From CAMYKD01 sp041617155 (GTDB lineage Bacteria > Pseudomonadota > Alphaproteobacteria > Kiloniellales > JAKSDN01): a stretch of 64,000 nt of DNA. The notes beneath the pieces are model-generated. The model ran no database searches. It was not told the DNA's origin and worked only from the letters and a program-made list of their open reading frames with translations. Made by a program: the position numbers and the translations under genes. Location: assembly GCA_041617155.1 (NCBI GenBank), contig JBFJPL010000001.1, forward strand, positions 53,665-117,664, written 5' to 3'. Of this stretch, positions 7,757 through 16,811 are shown piece after piece; within the stretch, counting starts at the first letter, position 1, and every line of letters begins with the position of its first letter.

Positions 7757-8452
7757 TCAGGTCTCGCGCGGCCTCAGATGGGCATGCCAGCGGTGCTCGG
7801 CCTGCTTGAAGAGCCACACGATCAGGAAGGTCATGCCGAGATAGAAGAGGCCGGCAACGATAAAGGACTGGAAGGGCACGAAGTGCCGCGAGTTGACGAT
7901 CTTCGCGGCGCCGAACAGGTCGACCACGGTAATGACGCCGGCGATGACGCTGCCATGCAGCATGAAGATGACCTCGTTGCCGTAGGCGGGCAGGGCGCGG
8001 CGAAAGGCGCTGGGCAGGATGATCCGGCGCAGCATCAGGCCCCTGGACATGCCGCAGGCACGGGCCGCCTCGATCTCGCCGAAGTGGGTCTGCTCGATGG
8101 CGCCGCGCAGGATCTCCGCGGTATAGGCGGCGGTATTGAGTGCGAAGGCGATCAAGGCGCACCAATAGGCCTCCTTCAGGACCAGCCACAGGAAGCTCTC
8201 CCGCACCGCCTCGAACTGGCCGGCGCCGGCGTAGATCAGGAAGGCCTGAACCAGAAGCGGTGTGCCGCGGAAGAAGTAGATGTAGGCCTTCGGCAGGCCG
8301 GCGATCAGCGGGTTCCGGGAGGCGGCTAGGACGGCCATGGGAACCGCCAGGCAAAGGCCGAGCGCGAGCGCCATGACCACGAGCTGTATGGTGACCCACA
8401 ATCCCTCGAGATAGAGCGGCAGATTATCGATGACGACCGCGAAATCGTCCAT
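7757..8452 (-). CDS. Polar amino acid ABC transporter permease (HisM-like)
   Basis: 231 residues with about five membrane helices. The binding-protein-dependent permease signature is visible as EIEAARACGMSRGLMLRRIILPSA, the cytoplasmic loop that docks on the ATPase. HisM/ArtM/OccM type, inner membrane. It is the last gene of the operon, 3 bases after its partner permease. Together they form the heterodimeric channel for an amino acid (probably basic or an opine-like compound; specificity is inferred from the family only). Confidence 0.9.
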   Translation of the reverse strand: MDDFAVVIDNLPLYLEGLWVTIQLVVMALALGLCLAVPMAVLAASRNPLIAGLPKAYIYFFRGTPLLVQAFLIYAGAGQFEAVRESFLWLVLKEAYWCALIAFALNTAAYTAEILRGAIEQTHFGEIEAARACGMSRGLMLRRIILPSAFRRALPAYGNEVIFMLHGSVIAGVITVVDLFGAAKIVNSRHFVPFQSFIVAGLFYLGMTFLIVWLFKQAEHRWHAHLRPRET

Positions 8453-8455
8453 GGC

Positions 8456-9142
8456 TCAGGCCCTCCGCACGCCGACGCTGTAGCGTCGGTTGGCCCAGCG
8501 CAGCACGACGTCGGAGACCGCGGTGATGATCAGGAAGAGGAAGGCCACGACCAACAGGAAGGTGAAGGGTTGGCGCGTCGAGCCGCCGGCCAGCTGGGCG
8601 TTGTAGACCATGTCGTGCAGGCCGATCACCGAGACCAGGGCCGTGGTCTTGGCCAACACCAGCCAGTTGTTGCCGAACCCGGGCAGGGCGTGGCGCACCA
8701 TCTGCGGCAGCGTAATCCGCAAAAAGCACTGCACCGGGGTCATGCCATAGGCTTGCCCGGCCTCGATCTCGCCGCGCGGCACGGCCATGATCGCGCCCCG
8801 GAAGGTCTCGGTCATATAGGCGCCGAAGATGAAACCGATCGAGAGGAAGCCGGCGGTGAAGGGGTCGACGTCGATATAGTCCCAGCCGAAGGTGTCGCCC
8901 AGGTTGTTCACCGCCATCTGGCCGCCGAAGAAGATCAGGGTCATGAGCACCAGATCGGGCACGCCGCGGATGATGGTGGTGTAGATGCCGGCGACCAGAC
9001 GGGCGGTCTTCGACTTCGACAGCTTCGCCAGGGCGCCCAGCATGCCCAGGACCATGGCAATCGCCAAGGACAGAAGCGCGACCGCGACGGTCAGTTTCAT
9101 GCCGTCGAGAATCAGCGGAAAATAGCCGTGTAGATCGAACAT
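8456..9142 (-). CDS. Polar amino acid ABC transporter permease (HisQ-like)
   Basis: 228 residues with the same permease fold; the EAA loop reads EIEAGQAYGMTPVQCFLRITLPQM. The TTIIRGVPDLVL segment is typical of HisQ/ArtQ. It pairs with the downstream HisM-like permease. The gene begins 28 bases after the end of the truncated oxidoreductase, so the deletion that shortened that gene ends close to this ribosome binding region. Confidence 0.9.
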   Translation of the reverse strand: MFDLHGYFPLILDGMKLTVAVALLSLAIAMVLGMLGALAKLSKSKTARLVAGIYTTIIRGVPDLVLMTLIFFGGQMAVNNLGDTFGWDYIDVDPFTAGFLSIGFIFGAYMTETFRGAIMAVPRGEIEAGQAYGMTPVQCFLRITLPQMVRHALPGFGNNWLVLAKTTALVSVIGLHDMVYNAQLAGGSTRQPFTFLLVVAFLFLIITAVSDVVLRWANRRYSVGVRRA

Positions 9143-9170
9143 CCCTACTCCCCCAGTGCCTTCCTACTCG

Positions 9171-9989
9171 CTAGCATAACCGAGAACCCGGGTCTGTCCA
9201 CCGCGGTGCCGGCACGCCGAGCTGCGGCGCCTGCCCGGCCGCCCAACCGGTCATATCCTTCGGGGCGATCTCACGCTCGCGGTCCGGCGGGCCGGACGTT
9301 TTGTAGCGCCCGAAGCCGACCTTGAGGTCGGTGCCGGCGGGCGGCGGGACGAGGTAGAGCTCGTCGCTGCCGCCCAGGTCGACCACGGCCGGCATCTTCT
9401 GCCAGGCGTCCCGCAACCGCCCCGGCGGCGCGAGGTAGACCGCGACCTGGCGATAGCTGGTCACGCGCCGGGCGTGGTCTGGCACCAGCTCGCCGATCCA
9501 GGGCCCGGCGGCAACCACCAGTCGGTCGGCCTCGAGCGCGGTCCCGTCGGCCAGGATCACGCGGGCGCTTTCCGGGTCGATCGCCGCGACCTTGGTTTCG
9601 GGCCGCAGCGAATCGCCCAGCCGGCGCGCCGGGCCGGCAACGATAGGTTCGGCCAAAAGTACGCCGCCGCGCTTCGTGTGGATGCCGAACCTGAGCTCGT
9701 GGCCGGTCAGGACCGGGTGGCGATGCCGGACCTGAGCGGGTGTCAGAATGGAGAAATCGTGGCCGGCGCGCCGCGGTAGCTCGTAGGCCTCGAAGGCGGC
9801 CTCGACCATGGGCCCGTACGCGGGCAGGTCGCCGTAGAACAGCCGGGTCATGCGCTGCTGGTCGAACGAGGAGCCGAGCGGGTTGGGCCTCGGCCCCTGA
9901 TCAAGGACCGTCGCCGCGTGCCCGCGGCGCTTGAGCGCCCAGGCGGTCGCCGGGCCGATGATCTCCGCGCCGACGATGATCGCCTTCAA
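9171..9989 (-). pseudogene. FAD-dependent oxidoreductase, decayed (truncated, mutated FAD motif)
   Basis: 272 residues resembling the DAO/sarcosine-oxidase-like family (MKAIIVG..., VLDQGPRPNPLGSSFDQQRM). Full-length relatives have about 375-390 residues, so the C-terminal third, which closes the FAD and substrate site, is missing. The sequence after IAPKDM diverges into GWAAGQAPQLGV and stops. The dinucleotide motif reads G-A-E-I-I-G, with glutamate where GxGxxG needs glycine. Family members in amino-acid ABC operons oxidise the imported amine. Both defects suggest a non-functional remnant; a reduced protein with another job cannot be ruled out. Confidence 0.7.
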
Positions 9990-10064
9990 GCGCGTCTCTC
10001 CCCGACGGAAACGCCGCCGTCCGATCCCTCGAACGGCGGCGTCATCCCGACACGGCGTTGCGGC

Positions 10065-10847
10065 TCAGTCCGCGCCGTAGACGTCGAAGGCGAAGTACTT
10101 GCCGTTGATCTTCTCGTAGGTGCCGTTGGCACGGATAGCGTCGATCGCGGCGTTCATCTTTTCCACCAGATCCTTATCCTGCTTGCGGATAGCGATGCCG
10201 GCGCCCTCGCCGAAGTATTTCGGGTCGCTGTAGCCGGGCCCGACGAACTCGAAGTCCTTGCCGGAGTCGGTTTTCAGGAACCCTTCTTCTATGGCCATAA
10301 AATCGGCCAGCAGCAGATCGACGCGGCCCGCCACGGCATCCAGATAGGCCTCGTCCTGGGTGGCATAGCGCTTGATGTTCACCGTGTCGCCGAATTCGCC
10401 GGTGATGAAGTTGTCGTGGATCGTGGCGCGCTGCACCCCGACGGTCTTGCCGCTCAGGCCGGCCTTCGAGATCTCGATGCCCGAACCCTTCTTGCGCACG
10501 AACTTGGCCGGCGTGTTATAGTACTTCTTGGTGAAGGCGACCTTCTTTTTGCGATCCTCGGTGATCGACATCGAGGCGATGATGGCGTCGTACTTGCGTG
10601 CCAGCAGCGCCGGGATGATGCCGTCCCAATCCTGCGGCACCAGGGTGCACTCGGCCTTAATTTCGGCGCACAGCGCATTGGCAATATCGATGTCGAAGCC
10701 TTTCAACTGTCCGTCCGGACCGACCTCGCTGAACGGCGGGTAGGCGCCCTCGACGCCGATACGGATCTTTTTCCAGTCCTTTGCCTCGGCATGGCTTCCG
10801 GCCAAGGCCAGCGCCACAACGAAGATTGACGCAATAAGCTTTCTCAC
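10065..10847 (-). CDS. Polar amino acid ABC transporter substrate-binding protein
   Basis: 260 residues, periplasmic class II-like binding protein (SBP_bac_3). A signal peptide (VRKLIASIFVVALALAGSHAEA) is followed by IRIGVEGAYPPFSE, the standard first strand, and DWDGIIPALLARKYDAIIASMSIT, the loop that binds the alpha-amino and carboxyl groups. A GTG start is chosen: GGAGG lies 6 bases before it, and this GGAGG is itself the codons of an upstream ATG that would put acidic residues before the signal peptide. Family members bind arginine, lysine, ornithine, histidine or opines. Confidence 0.92.
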   Translation of the reverse strand: MRKLIASIFVVALALAGSHAEAKDWKKIRIGVEGAYPPFSEVGPDGQLKGFDIDIANALCAEIKAECTLVPQDWDGIIPALLARKYDAIIASMSITEDRKKKVAFTKKYYNTPAKFVRKKGSGIEISKAGLSGKTVGVQRATIHDNFITGEFGDTVNIKRYATQDEAYLDAVAGRVDLLLADFMAIEEGFLKTDSGKDFEFVGPGYSDPKYFGEGAGIAIRKQDKDLVEKMNAAIDAIRANGTYEKINGKYFAFDVYGAD

Positions 10848-10937
10848 TGGTTCCTCCATGTCTGTCTGCGGTTGTTGTCTTAACGCGGTTGTTGTTGGCG
10901 GGCCGACCGTTCGGTCCGCCGCTTGATATCGAAAGTC

Positions 10938-11735
10938 CTATTTCAGGTTGCCGGCCAGGAACTGACGGAATCGTTCGGAGCGCGGGCTGTGAAAAACCTC
11001 CTTCGGGGGGCCGCGTTCCTCGATCCGGCCCTCGTGCAGGAAGATGGTTTCGGAGGAAACCTCCTTGGCAAACCCCATCTCGTGAGTCACCACGACCATG
11101 GTGCGGCCTTCTTCCGCCAAACTGCGCATGACCCTCAGCACCTCGCCGACCAGCTCGGGATCGAGTGCCGAGGTCGGCTCGTCGAACAGCATCACGGTCG
11201 GCTCCATGGCCAGCGCGCGGGCGATCGCCACGCGCTGTTGCTGGCCGCCGGACATGTGCGAGGGGTAGTAGCTGCGGCGCTCGTAGACGCCGACCTTGTG
11301 CAGGATCGCCTCGGCCCGCTCCATGGCCTCGGCCTTCGACAGCTTGAGCACGTGGATCGGCGCCTCGATGACGTTCTCCAGCGCGGTCATGTGGGACCAC
11401 AGGTTGAAGCTCTGGAACACCATAGCCAGGCGGGTGCGGATCCGCTGGATCTGCTGGGGGTCCTCGGCGGCCAGAACCCCGTGGCGGTCGGGCTTGAGGC
11501 GGAGCGTCTCGCCGCCCACCGTGATGGTCCCGGCGTTCGGCGTTTCCAACAGATTGACGCAGCGCAGGAAGGTGCTTTTGCCCGAGCCGCTCGAGCCCAG
11601 CATGGCGATCACATCGCCTTCATGGGCGGTGACCGAAACGCCTTTCAGAACCTCCAGGTCGCCGAAGCTCTTATGGATATCCTCGGCAACCAGGGCCGGC
11701 TGAGCGCCGTTGCCGACGGCGCCTGCTTCCGCCAT
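10938..11735 (-). CDS. Polar amino acid ABC transporter ATP-binding protein
   Basis: 265 residues from MAEAGAVG. Walker A GSSGSGKST (47-55), Q-loop VFQSFNLWSHM, signature MSGGQQQRVAIARAL, Walker B VMLFDEPTSALD and the H-loop VTHEMGFA are all intact. This is the HisP/GlnQ class and it powers the two permeases below. It is the first gene of the operon: ATPase, binding protein, decayed oxidoreductase, permease, permease. A longer frame upstream (to 11831) lacks family similarity. Confidence 0.94.
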   Translation of the reverse strand: MAEAGAVGNGAQPALVAEDIHKSFGDLEVLKGVSVTAHEGDVIAMLGSSGSGKSTFLRCVNLLETPNAGTITVGGETLRLKPDRHGVLAAEDPQQIQRIRTRLAMVFQSFNLWSHMTALENVIEAPIHVLKLSKAEAMERAEAILHKVGVYERRSYYPSHMSGGQQQRVAIARALAMEPTVMLFDEPTSALDPELVGEVLRVMRSLAEEGRTMVVVTHEMGFAKEVSSETIFLHEGRIEERGPPKEVFHSPRSERFRQFLAGNLK

Positions 11736-11866
11736 CGTCCTAGATCCCCCTGTCGTCTTTGATCTTGGTTGGCCAAAGGGTAGACAGCTTTCACCGCCCT
11801 TGCAAAGCAAAATCAAGCTGGGCTCGGGCAACTTGCTAGCGTTCGACCGAAAGGCTTGGCGCCGTG

Positions 11867-13036
11867 CTAGCCGTCCCGTGCCAAGGCCGCGCGCGCGCTC
11901 TCTATGGCCTTGCGCTCCGGCGCGTCGGCCGGCAACTTTGCCGCGAGCTCAGTGGCTCGGTCCAGCGCTTCGGTTGCTTTGTCGCGCTCGCCCAGCACGG
12001 TGTAGGCCCGGGTCAGGCGCAGCCAGCCGTCGAGGTCGTCCGGCTCGTTTTCCAGGCGAGTCGCCAGCCGGTCAACCATGGAGCGGATGAAGGCGGCTCG
12101 TTCGTCCGCCGTCATGTCGGCCGCGGCGGCCCGATCCTCGGCGGTCGGGCCGGGTGCCGGGGCGGGCGTCGGGGCGCCGCCACCTTCGATGCCGAGCGCC
12201 GCCTGGGTGCGGGCGATCTGCTGCTCCAACAGGTTGCGCCAGGGCGCGTCGAGCGGCGAGTCGGCCTGCAGCGATTGCCAGACCCCAAGCGCGTCCTGGA
12301 AGCGCTCGTCTTGGGCAAAGGCCAGGCCGCCATAGTAGCGGGCCCGCGGATCGTCGGGGTTGTGCCTTAGCGCGGTCGCGAAGGCTTGCCGGGCTTCCGG
12401 CGTTACCAGGCCGCCGGTCGCCGCGGTCAGCATCTCGCCTAGGCTGGCCCAGGTTTCGGCGTCTTCGCCGCCCCGGGCGATCGCCTGGCGGAAGGCGGCG
12501 GCGGCCTCATCGAACCGGCCCAATTGGCCGTAGGAGCGCGCGAGCAGGCGCCAGCCTTGCGGATCCTCGGGGTTCGCCGCCAGGCGCCTGGCCAGCCGCT
12601 CGACCAGCGTCGCCATGTCGGTCGGGTCGTCGGCGGTGGTGGCCCGCTCAGCCAGAGGTATGCTGGGCACGCCCGGCGCGCCAATGAGCAGGTAGAGCGA
12701 GAACGCACCGGCCGGCAGGCCGAGCGCCAGGCCGGCTGCGAGCAGTCCGGCTCGCCGGCTGCTCGGCCCCTTGCCGCGAACCTCCCTGGCCGTTTCCGGT
12801 TGCCGCTCGGCGGCGCCCAGCAGGCGGCGCTCGATTTCAGTCCGCGCGGCCGCGGCCTGATCCTCGGTCAAAACACCCCGATCGAGGTCGCGCTCCACCT
12901 CGCCCAACTGATCGCGATAGACGTTCAGGTCGTAGGCTTGGCGCGGCAGGGTTTCGCCGGTCCGCCGCAACAGGGGAAGCAGCAGCAGGCCGACCGCGAC
13001 GGCGGTCAGTAAGCCGGCGAACGCCCAGAAGATCAT
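11867..13036 (-). CDS. ccmI: Cytochrome c biogenesis protein CcmI
   Basis: 389 residues. Two membrane helices (about 2-22 and 96-115) flank a cytoplasmic loop with a leucine-zipper-like region, followed by a periplasmic tetratricopeptide domain (repeats such as PEDPQGWRLLARSYGQLGRFDEAAAAFRQAIA). CcmI holds apocytochrome c for the CcmFH ligase. It starts inside the last codons of ccmH (ATGA overlap) and ends the ccmC-I operon. Needed for maturation of CcoO and CcoP. Confidence 0.94.
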   Translation of the reverse strand: MIFWAFAGLLTAVAVGLLLLPLLRRTGETLPRQAYDLNVYRDQLGEVERDLDRGVLTEDQAAAARTEIERRLLGAAERQPETAREVRGKGPSSRRAGLLAAGLALGLPAGAFSLYLLIGAPGVPSIPLAERATTADDPTDMATLVERLARRLAANPEDPQGWRLLARSYGQLGRFDEAAAAFRQAIARGGEDAETWASLGEMLTAATGGLVTPEARQAFATALRHNPDDPRARYYGGLAFAQDERFQDALGVWQSLQADSPLDAPWRNLLEQQIARTQAALGIEGGGAPTPAPAPGPTAEDRAAAADMTADERAAFIRSMVDRLATRLENEPDDLDGWLRLTRAYTVLGERDKATEALDRATELAAKLPADAPERKAIESARAALARDG

Positions 13037-13548
13037 GACAGTCGCTCGCGGTCCGGCGAGTCCCGGGTCGCGCTCTTTTCGAGCAGGGCTTTAAGCCGCG
13101 TGCGCTCATGATCGCTCAGCGGGGCCGCCGCTGCGGGCGGATTGCCACGCCGCGGGCGGAAGTAGCGCACCACCGCGGCGCCGCCCAGCAGCAGGAGCAG
13201 CGCCGGGCCGAACCATAGCAGGTAGGTCGCCGGCTTGACCGGTGGACGCAGCAGCACGTAGTCGCCGTAGCGCGCGACCAGATAGTCGAGCACCTGCTGA
13301 TCGCTGTCGCCGGCCGTCAGCCGCTCGCGCACCAGGATGCGCAGGTCACGGGCCAGCTCGGCATTCGACGAGTCGATCGATTCGTTCTGGCACACCAGGC
13401 AGCGGATCTCGCGGGACAGCTCGCGGGCGCGGGCTTCCAGCGCCGGGTCGTCGAGCACCTCGTCCGGCAGCACCGCGCCACCCGGCATGGGGAAGAGCGC
13501 GGCGAGGGCAAACAGCAACAGGGCCAAGCCGAATGCTTTCAACTTCAT
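13033..13548 (-). CDS. ccmH: Cytochrome c-type biogenesis protein CcmH
   Basis: 171 residues. Signal peptide/anchor at the N-terminus, then the redox motif RCLVCQNESI (C50, C53), the LRCxxCQ hallmark that reduces apocytochrome cysteines, and a membrane helix near 110-130 (YLLWFGPALLLLLGG). Start MKLKAFG overlaps the ccmG stop by ATGA, which decides it over longer in-frame possibilities. A short CcmH like this pairs with separate CcmI. Confidence 0.95.
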   Translation of the reverse strand: MKLKAFGLALLLFALAALFPMPGGAVLPDEVLDDPALEARARELSREIRCLVCQNESIDSSNAELARDLRILVRERLTAGDSDQQVLDYLVARYGDYVLLRPPVKPATYLLWFGPALLLLLGGAAVVRYFRPRRGNPPAAAAPLSDHERTRLKALLEKSATRDSPDRERLS

Positions 13549-14105
13549 CGTGCCAGGCTTTCGACCAGCGGCAGAATCGTATCCTCGAGCTGCTGCGGAT
13601 GGATCGGCCCGATATGCTGATAGCGGATTCGCCCCTCGCCATCGATCACGAAGGTCTCGGGCACGCCCGAAACGCCCCAGTCGATGGCGGTGCGCCCGCT
13701 GCGGTCCACGCCGATCCGGGCGTAGGGATCGCCGAGCGACGACAGCCATTGGACCGCATCCGCCGTTTCGTCCTTATAGTTGATCGCGACCAGCCGGACC
13801 CGCTCCTCTTCGGCCAGGCGCATCAGCAGCGGGTGTTCGGCGCGGCACGGCAGGCACCAGGACGCGAAGAAGTTGACTAGGGTCGCCTGGCCGTCGCTCA
13901 GGTCCGCGGTTTGCAGGCCCGGTTTGCCGGTACCCTCGAGCGGCGCGAGGTCGAAGGCGGGGACCGGCTTGTCGACCAGCGCCGAGGGCACGCGGCTGGG
14001 GTCGCGCGCCGGATTCAGACCCCATAGGAAATAGCCGACGATCACGGCGAAAATCAGCGCCGGCAGGAGAAAAAACGCCCGGTTGCTGGTCACGGTCTCC
14101 GCCAT
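13545..14105 (-). CDS. ccmG: Thiol:disulfide interchange protein CcmG/DsbE
   Basis: 186 residues: membrane anchor (11-29), then a periplasmic thioredoxin fold with active site W83-C84-L-P-C87 and the GVPETFVIDGEGRIRY segment with the cis-proline (V-P). CcmG reduces the disulfide of apocytochrome c or CcmH before haem attachment. It follows ccmF by 3 bases. Confidence 0.95.
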   Translation of the reverse strand: MAETVTSNRAFFLLPALIFAVIVGYFLWGLNPARDPSRVPSALVDKPVPAFDLAPLEGTGKPGLQTADLSDGQATLVNFFASWCLPCRAEHPLLMRLAEEERVRLVAINYKDETADAVQWLSSLGDPYARIGVDRSGRTAIDWGVSGVPETFVIDGEGRIRYQHIGPIHPQQLEDTILPLVESLAR

Positions 14106-14108
14106 GAC

Positions 14109-16088
14109 TTACGCCTTGGCCATGGTGGCGCGCCTGGCACGGCGCGTCGGCGCACCGATCCTGAGCCGCCGGTCGCTCAAGGAGACCGCGCCGCCCAGCA
14201 CCATGACCAGACAGCCGATCCAGATCCAGGGCACCAGGGGTTCGTGATAGATGCGTACGGTCCAACCGCCGGCGCCGTCGGGGTCGCCGATCACGGCGTA
14301 GAGGTCGCGCAAGCCCGTGGTGTGGATGGCCGCTTCGGTGGTCGGCATGTTCTGCACCGGATAGAGCCGCTTTTCCGGCCTCAGCACAACGTAGGGCCGG
14401 CCGCCTCGGGTCACGGAGAAAGTCGCGGTATCGCTGGTGTAGTTTGGTCCCGGAAGCCGCTCGACGCCGTCCAGCCGGTAGCTGTAGCCGGCCAGCTCGA
14501 CGCTTTCGCCCGGGCGCAGCACCGTGATCACCTCGCCCTTCCAGGCAGCGGAGGCGGTCATGCCGGCGATCGCTATGGCCAGTCCGGCGTGCGCCAGGGT
14601 CATGCCGTAGGCCGATCGCGGCAGGCGGCGCGCCCGCGACAGACTCTCGCCGAGCGGCACGCGCAGCAGCTTCACCCTTTCGGCCCACTCGGTCAGCGTG
14701 CCGAAGAACAGCCAGGCGGCGAGCGCCATGCCGAGCACCGCGAGCACCGGCCCGCCCCGCTCGAGATAGAGGGTGGTGAGCCCGACCGCGACCGTGACGC
14801 CGGCGGCCAGCTTGAGCTTGGCCAGGACACCGGCCAGATCGGCCCGCTTCCAGGCCAACAGAGGTCCGGCCGCCATGGCGACCACCAGCGGCACCATGAG
14901 CGGCACGAAGGTCAGGTTGAAGAACGGCGCGCCGACCGAAACCCGGCCGCCGCCGAGCGCTTCCAAGAACAGCGGATAAAGCGTGCCGAGCAGGACCGTT
15001 GCCGTCGCCGTTGCCAGCAGCAGGTTGTTGAGCACCAGCCCGCCTTCGCGGCTGACCGGCGCGAACAGGCCGCCGGGCTTGAGCGCCGGCGCGCGGAATG
15101 CGAAGAGCAGCAGCGAGCCGCCGATGGTCAGGCACAGCAGCAGCAGGATGAAGAGCCCGCGCGCCGGATCGCTGGCGAAGGAATGGACCGAGGTGATCAG
15201 CCCCGAGCGGACGATGAAGGTGCCGATCAGCGACAACGAGAAAGCCAGAATCGCGAGCAGAATGGTCCAGACCTTCAGGGAATCGCGCTTCTCCACCACG
15301 ACCGACGAGTGCAGCAGGGCGGTCGCCATGAGCCAGGGCATGAAGGAGACGTTTTCGACCGGGTCCCAGAACCACCAACCGCCCCAGCCCAGCTCGTAGT
15401 AGGCCCACCAGCTGCCCAGCGCGATGCCGGCGGTCAGGAAACACCAGGCGGCCAAGGTCCAGGGCCGGACCCACCGGGCCCAGGCGGCATCGACCCGGCC
15501 CTCGATCAGCGCGGCGATGGCGAAGGAAAAAGCGATCGAAAGTCCGACGTAGCCGGTGTAGAGCATCGGCGGGTGGAAGGCGAGGCCCGGGTCCTGCAAT
15601 AGCGGGTTGAGGTCGCGGCCGTCGAGCGGCGGCGGGAAGACCCGCTCGAAGGGGTTCGAGGTGAAGAGGCTGAAAGCCAGGAAGCCGACCGCGATCCAGG
15701 CCTGCACCGACAGCACGCGGGCGCGCAGGGTTGGCGGCAGGTTGCCGCCGAAGCTCGCGACCGCGGCCCCGAACAGGGCCAGGATCAAAACCCAGAGCAC
15801 CATGGAGCCCTCGTGGTTGCCCCACACGCCGCTGATCTTGTAGAGCAGCGGCTTGGCCGAGTGCGAGTTGTTCACGACGTTCAGCACGGTGAAGTCGGAG
15901 ACCACATAGGCCTGCATCAAGGCGAAGAACGCCGTGGCGATCAGCAGCAGCTGGAGAATCGCCGCCGGTTGGCCCAGCGCCATCCAGTTGTCGTTGCCGC
16001 GCGCCGCGCCGGCCATGGGCACGCAGCCCTGAACGAGGGCGACCAGCAACGCCAGGATCATGGCAAAGTGACCGACTTCGGGTATCAT
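14109..16088 (-). CDS. ccmF: Cytochrome c haem lyase subunit CcmF
   Basis: 659 residues, polytopic inner-membrane protein. The WWD haem-handling motif is present (LGWGGWWFWDPVENVSF), along with conserved histidines such as HPPMLYTGYVG. CcmF with CcmH and CcmI forms the ligase joining haem to CxxCH motifs. Start MIPEVGHFA overlaps the ccmE stop by ATGA; a slightly longer frame exists upstream but ignores that overlap. Confidence 0.96.
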   Translation of the reverse strand: MIPEVGHFAMILALLVALVQGCVPMAGAARGNDNWMALGQPAAILQLLLIATAFFALMQAYVVSDFTVLNVVNNSHSAKPLLYKISGVWGNHEGSMVLWVLILALFGAAVASFGGNLPPTLRARVLSVQAWIAVGFLAFSLFTSNPFERVFPPPLDGRDLNPLLQDPGLAFHPPMLYTGYVGLSIAFSFAIAALIEGRVDAAWARWVRPWTLAAWCFLTAGIALGSWWAYYELGWGGWWFWDPVENVSFMPWLMATALLHSSVVVEKRDSLKVWTILLAILAFSLSLIGTFIVRSGLITSVHSFASDPARGLFILLLLCLTIGGSLLLFAFRAPALKPGGLFAPVSREGGLVLNNLLLATATATVLLGTLYPLFLEALGGGRVSVGAPFFNLTFVPLMVPLVVAMAAGPLLAWKRADLAGVLAKLKLAAGVTVAVGLTTLYLERGGPVLAVLGMALAAWLFFGTLTEWAERVKLLRVPLGESLSRARRLPRSAYGMTLAHAGLAIAIAGMTASAAWKGEVITVLRPGESVELAGYSYRLDGVERLPGPNYTSDTATFSVTRGGRPYVVLRPEKRLYPVQNMPTTEAAIHTTGLRDLYAVIGDPDGAGGWTVRIYHEPLVPWIWIGCLVMVLGGAVSLSDRRLRIGAPTRRARRATMAKA

Positions 16089-16534
16089 TGGCTGCTCTCC
16101 CCATCGCGCCATTGGCCGGACTTCTTGAGCGCTTCGGCGACCTCAGGCGGCATGTAGTTCTCGTCGTGTTTGGCCAGCACCTCGTTGGCCACGAACACAC
16201 CGTCGTCCCGCAGGCGGCCTTCGGCGACCACGCCCTGGCCCTCGCGGAACAGGTCGGGCAGGATGCCGCGGTAGGTCACCGGCACCGAATGCGCCAGATC
16301 GGTGACGCGGAACTCGATGGTGAGGCCGTCGCCCTGGCGGGTCACCGACCCCTCCTCGACCAGACCGCCGAGGCGGAAGGCCCGGTCCCGCGGCGGCGGT
16401 TGCTCGGCTAGGTCGCTGGGGCTGCGAAAGAACACCAGGCTGTCCTGGAAGGCGTTCAGCACCAGGGCGGCGGCCGCGAAGAGCATCACCATGCCGCTGC
16501 CGATCACGATCAGCCTGCGCTTTTTGCGTGTCAT
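16085..16534 (-). CDS. ccmE: Haem chaperone CcmE
   Basis: 149 residues. N-terminal anchor (8-29), beta-barrel periplasmic domain, and the H123-x3-Y127 element (AKHDENYMPPEV) whose histidine covalently carries haem from CcmC to CcmF. Start MTRKKRR overlaps the end of ccmD by ATGA. Confidence 0.96.
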   Translation of the reverse strand: MTRKKRRLIVIGSGMVMLFAAAALVLNAFQDSLVFFRSPSDLAEQPPPRDRAFRLGGLVEEGSVTRQGDGLTIEFRVTDLAHSVPVTYRGILPDLFREGQGVVAEGRLRDDGVFVANEVLAKHDENYMPPEVAEALKKSGQWRDGESSQ

Positions 16535-16728
16535 GGCGCGGCCTCGCCGCCGCGCCGGCCGCGTTCCGGCGCCGCGGCCTCGAGCGCGCGCAAGGCTTTC
16601 CGTCGCGCCCGCAGGTCGCGCCAACTGGAGACCGCGAAGCCGATCATGACCGCGGCGGTCAGCGCGTAGGCCGGCCAAATAAAGGCGCCATGCTCGCCCA
16701 TCGCCAGGAACGTCTCGATCTCTTCCAT
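16531..16728 (-). CDS. ccmD: Haem exporter protein CcmD
   Basis: 65 residues with a single helix (about 16-36) and a basic cytoplasmic tail; the GEHGAFIWPAYALTA segment is typical of CcmD, which releases holo-CcmE from the CcmABC complex. It sits between ccmC and ccmE as expected and overlaps ccmE by ATGA. Confidence 0.92.
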   Translation of the reverse strand: MEEIETFLAMGEHGAFIWPAYALTAAVMIGFAVSSWRDLRARRKALRALEAAAPERGRRGGEAAP

Positions 16729-16811
16729 CTAACGCCTTCCGTCGTCCAGCGGCCGGTACCGGACTTGTATGCTCTCACGACCCTTGTGTCGGTGACTATA
16801 ACATTCGTCGG

